Shown here: positions 5,797 to 6,105 of the stretch, piece by piece
Position numbering within the stretch: position 1 is the first letter of the stretch
Layout of the letters: the number at the start of each line of letters is the position of its first letter
Assembly: GCA_934661715.1 (NCBI GenBank)
Contig: CAKUJL010000098.1
Span: 1-6,105, forward strand
Reading direction: 5' to 3'
DNA length: 6,105 nt
From: an uncultured Oscillospiraceae bacterium
Lineage (GTDB): Bacteria; Bacillota; Clostridia; Oscillospirales; Oscillospiraceae
Translations under genes and position numbers: made by a program
The notes under the pieces: model-generated
Database searches by the model: none
Seen by the model: the letters and a program-made list of their open reading frames with translations, nothing else
Told to the model about the DNA's origin: nothing

Positions 5797-6105
5797 ATGG
5801 CACATAAGAAAGATTACAAGCCCGAGGACATTCTGTTCCCCGAGCAGACGATTGTCCAGTCTGAGCTGGTGCAGGAAATGAAGTCGTCGTACATCGACTA
5901 CGCGATGTCCGTCATCGTCGGGCGTGCGCTGCCGGACGTGCGGGATGGCTTAAAACCTGTGCACCGGCGCATTCTGTACGCAATGTACGAAGACGGCCTG
6001 ACCTCGGATAAGCCGTTCAAGAAGTCGGCGACCTGCGTCGGCGACGTGCTGGGCCGGTATCATCCGCACGGCGACGCTTCGGTCTACGACGCGATGGTGC
6101 GTCTG
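5797..6105 (+). CDS. gyrA: DNA gyrase subunit A, N-terminal part (3' end outside window)
   Basis: GyrA is the DNA-cleaving and rejoining subunit of gyrase. Only 103 residues of roughly 800 or more are inside the window. After a short leader come [20 protein letters not shown] (30-49) and [14 protein letters not shown] (50-63), the hallmark start of type IIA topoisomerase A subunits. The quinolone-binding helix region is [17 protein letters not shown] (82-98): A94 aligns with E. coli S83, and D98 with D87. The catalytic tyrosine lies beyond the window. The start has AAGGAG 8 nt upstream. Position behind gyrB and next to the origin favours GyrA over ParC. The 192-nt gap from gyrB, filled by a structured repeat, means co-transcription with gyrB is not assured. 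Confidence 0.95.
   Translation, partial: MAHKKDYKPEDILFPEQTIVQSELVQEMKSSYIDYAMSVIVGRALPDVRDGLKPVHRRILYAMYEDGLTSDKPFKKSATCVGDVLGRYHPHGDASVYDAMVRL

Noticed and set aside
1..6105. Search for CRISPR, tRNA/rRNA, transposase, defence or other novel systems
   Set aside because: Almost all of the sequence is explained by the conserved dnaA-to-gyrA cluster, and the three gaps (279, 45 and 192 nt) are too short for a further gene and were read individually. I see no undescribed system here.

Overview
The window is the replication-origin neighbourhood of a bacterial chromosome. It has the gene order usual in Firmicutes: dnaA (3' end) - origin region - dnaN - yaaA (S4 domain) - recF - remB - gyrB - gyrA (5' end), all on the + strand. 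The best guess at the organism is a GC-rich member of the Clostridia, probably of the gut Oscillospiraceae/Ruminococcaceae type. The reasons are the synteny including remB, a short GyrB (652 residues, without the large insert of Gram-negative enzymes), codons dominated by G/C in third position, and strong AGGAG-type ribosome binding sites. The family-level placement is inference.

Layout. 1-607: C-terminal 201 residues of DnaA (end of the AAA+ domain plus DNA-binding domain IV). 608-886: non-coding, AT-richer, and the best candidate for oriC. It holds one consensus DnaA box (800-808), two one-mismatch boxes, one weaker box, and, 11 nt after the consensus box, a run of triplets matching the DnaA-trio element of Bacillus subtilis. 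887-3600: a tight cluster dnaN-yaaA-recF-remB (1-nt gap, then 4-nt and 10-nt overlaps), probably one transcript with translational coupling. 3601-3645: a short gap with a small terminator-like hairpin. 3646-5604: gyrB. 5605-5796: a 192-nt gap almost filled by a 113-bp element with inverted-repeat ends, each end itself a perfect hairpin. 5797-6105: first 103 residues of GyrA.

How the genes work together: DnaA binds its boxes and opens the origin. The sliding clamp DnaN tethers the polymerase. RecF binds DNA at stalled or gapped forks and helps load RecA. GyrA and GyrB form DNA gyrase, which removes positive supercoils ahead of forks. YaaA is a small S4-type RNA-binding protein, and RemB belongs to a family of small DNA-binding regulators of extracellular matrix genes. 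Both travel with this cluster in Firmicutes.

The gene content is conserved housekeeping and I found no new gene system. The points worth a second look are the candidate unwinding element beside the DnaA box, the structured repeat between gyrB and gyrA (with a compensatory base change between its ends), non-canonical residues at quinolone-pocket positions in both gyrase subunits, and a shortened DnaA domain IV signature.
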